DNA from: Patiria pectinifera
Taxonomy: Eukaryota; Echinodermata; Asteroidea; Valvatida; Asterinidae
Reading direction: 5' to 3'
Length of the DNA: 64,000 nt
Assembly (NCBI GenBank): GCA_029964075.1
Contig: CM057144.1
Location: 15,957,281 to 16,021,280, forward strand
Position numbers and translations under genes: made by a program. The notes beneath the pieces are model-generated. The model saw only the letters and a list, made by a program, of their open reading frames with translations. It searched no databases and was not told where the DNA came from. Of the stretch, positions 62,725 to 64,000 are shown in pieces (the stretch's first letter is position 1; each line of letters opens with the position of its first letter).

Positions 62725-62730
62725 AATAAA
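62725..62730 (+). promoter_or_regulatory. Candidate Rho gene polyadenylation signal AATAAA
   Basis: AATAAA about 1.1 kb after the stop codon; position is the only support. Confidence 0.3.
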
Positions 62731-62787
62731 GAGGCATTTTCATATGTCACAGAGCAACCAAAAAAAGACTGCATGGCAGCTATATAT

Positions 62788-62802
62788 AGCGCCCTCTACT
62801 GG
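62788..62802 (-). promoter_or_regulatory. CTCF-like insulator motif
   Basis: The minus strand reads CCAGTAGAGGGCGCT, which fits every position of the bilaterian CTCF core consensus CCASYAGRKGGCRSY as I recall it. Occupancy cannot be judged from sequence. Confidence 0.4.
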
Positions 62803-64000
62803 TAAGCCAGTTTTGCAAAATTGTAGTGTGTGTGCGAATCATATTATGATCCTTGGTTTTTTATAGTCGAAAAATGAGATATGTAGACTTGAAAGGGAAT
62901 GGGCATTTTGTTGTATCATACAATGCATTGTTATTGAAATGATCTGGAATGCTGAAGCCCACAATGCAGCAAAGTATGAAGAATTTTTGAGGTATATCAG
63001 CTCTTTTTCAATCTCAAGAATTTGATATTTGTAAAGTTTTATTTGACATGAAATCATGCACGTGTAGTAAAATGCGTAGGTATTGTGTGTAAATACTTCA
63101 TATATTTTTCCCCTTTTTCTGTTTTGGTTTGATATTGGTATGCGAATATATCTAATTTACTGCAATGTAATCTTTGTGTAATTTATTGATAAATGTTCAA
63201 TCCTCGGTGTTTTGGGGGTTGATGAACATGTACAGTTAATGGCAGGGTTGGAAAGGTTTCCTCAAACACACAGTGAAAGGGTATGGTTATTACAAAACAA
63301 AATAAACATAAACCAGATTCACCAAAAACCAAGATACTTTTGACGTTTATATAATCCATTTTACAATAGTCTATTTTCAGGCTATGAGCAGGGAAAAAAA
63401 AAAACATTTCTTGAAGTTTCTGAGTTAAGTTACTTGAAGTACCTCTGTTGTAACAAGTCACTGAAGTATGTGACTCGGGTGGAGCCATTGAAAAAAAAAT
63501 GCCCTTTTTGGACTCAGTCTTACTTCGAGATCTGCTTTTATGTCAATCCAAGAGTACCAACGTCAGGCTGGAATTACAGTCTCTAAAGTTGCAATCAGAT
63601 AAATAACTAATTATGTTATAGACTTCATATAAAATTGATATTTGGGTTCACTTCAGCTTTTCCGCTATCCGGCCGCCATAATTGTCCGTTTCTTGGAAAG
63701 AACAGTGCATGCATGTGACGTATTTCCACCACTGACTCTGCTCCACTAGCAGGGTCTATGATGGCTGATCGGGTTAGCCCCGAGAATAACTTCAGAGCTA
63801 ATGGAACGGCACAGGGCTATCCCAAGTCAACCTGGGTGAGCTAATCGAACACACCCTGTAGGTGCTTCACAAGCACAAGCAAGATTTACAACTTGACAAC
63901 AACATCAAGCTATGATTGTACCATAAATCACCGCAATTATTTAATGGCATTTTATTATCATCGGATACAAGTGTCAAACCATTTGCTCATGTCGAGTCAA

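Larger units (their letters stand above)
61636..64000. other. Rho GTPase 3'UTR and downstream sequence
   Basis: AT-rich, with no recognisable exon on either strand. It contains a candidate AATAAA at 62725-62730 and a CTCF-like motif at 62788-62802. Confidence 0.5.

Overview
This is an AT-rich animal nuclear window. Genes have short coding exons separated by long introns with canonical GT...AG junctions, and the non-coding DNA is full of short dispersed repeats, small inverted-repeat transposons and tRNA-derived SINE pieces. Palindromic TACATGTA and TACCGGTA strings are very common. Five protein genes can be assembled by joining exons in phase, and four of them match vertebrate orthologues along most of their length. 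I infer a marine invertebrate deuterostome, most likely an echinoderm; the species cannot be fixed from the sequence alone.

Layout. (1) Positions 3679-22313, plus strand: the last six coding exons of a PRKX-type (PKA-like) Ser/Thr kinase; its first exon or exons lie left of the window. (2) 22314-29581: intergenic/3'UTR space between two tail-to-tail genes. (3) 29582-36839, minus strand: a complete 13-exon MFSD1 lysosomal transporter gene, 501 codons. (4) 38538-42939, plus strand: a complete six-exon PBK/TOPK mitotic kinase gene, 379 codons, head-to-head with MFSD1 across 1.7 kb. (5) 44621-49238, minus strand: a complete six-exon BAP18 chromatin-complex subunit gene, 186 codons, tail-to-tail with PBK. 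(6) 49239-57993: a long stretch with no recognisable exon but several repeats. (7) 57994-61635, plus strand: a six-exon Rac/Cdc42-like Rho GTPase gene ending in a CAAX box. The rest, to 64000, looks like 3'UTR and intergenic sequence.

The five genes are not an operon and have no obvious shared pathway. They are ordinary neighbours: signalling kinase, lysosomal carrier, mitotic kinase, chromatin subunit and small GTPase.

The most unusual structures are in the mobile DNA. A 913-bp element (47887-48799) in BAP18 intron 1 has terminal inverted repeats, a 4-bp target duplication, about three tandem units of roughly 145 bp and clustered copies of a 20-bp palindrome. A 520-bp element (58128-58647) in Rho-gene intron 1 has perfect 18-bp inverted ends, a 5-bp target duplication and seven exact-length 17-bp repeats. 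Both are bounded transposon-like units that carry tandem repeats. A strong palindrome sits 33 bases after a splice donor in the Rho gene. Several dispersed repeat families occur in the introns of more than one gene. All assignments are by eye; no database search was possible.
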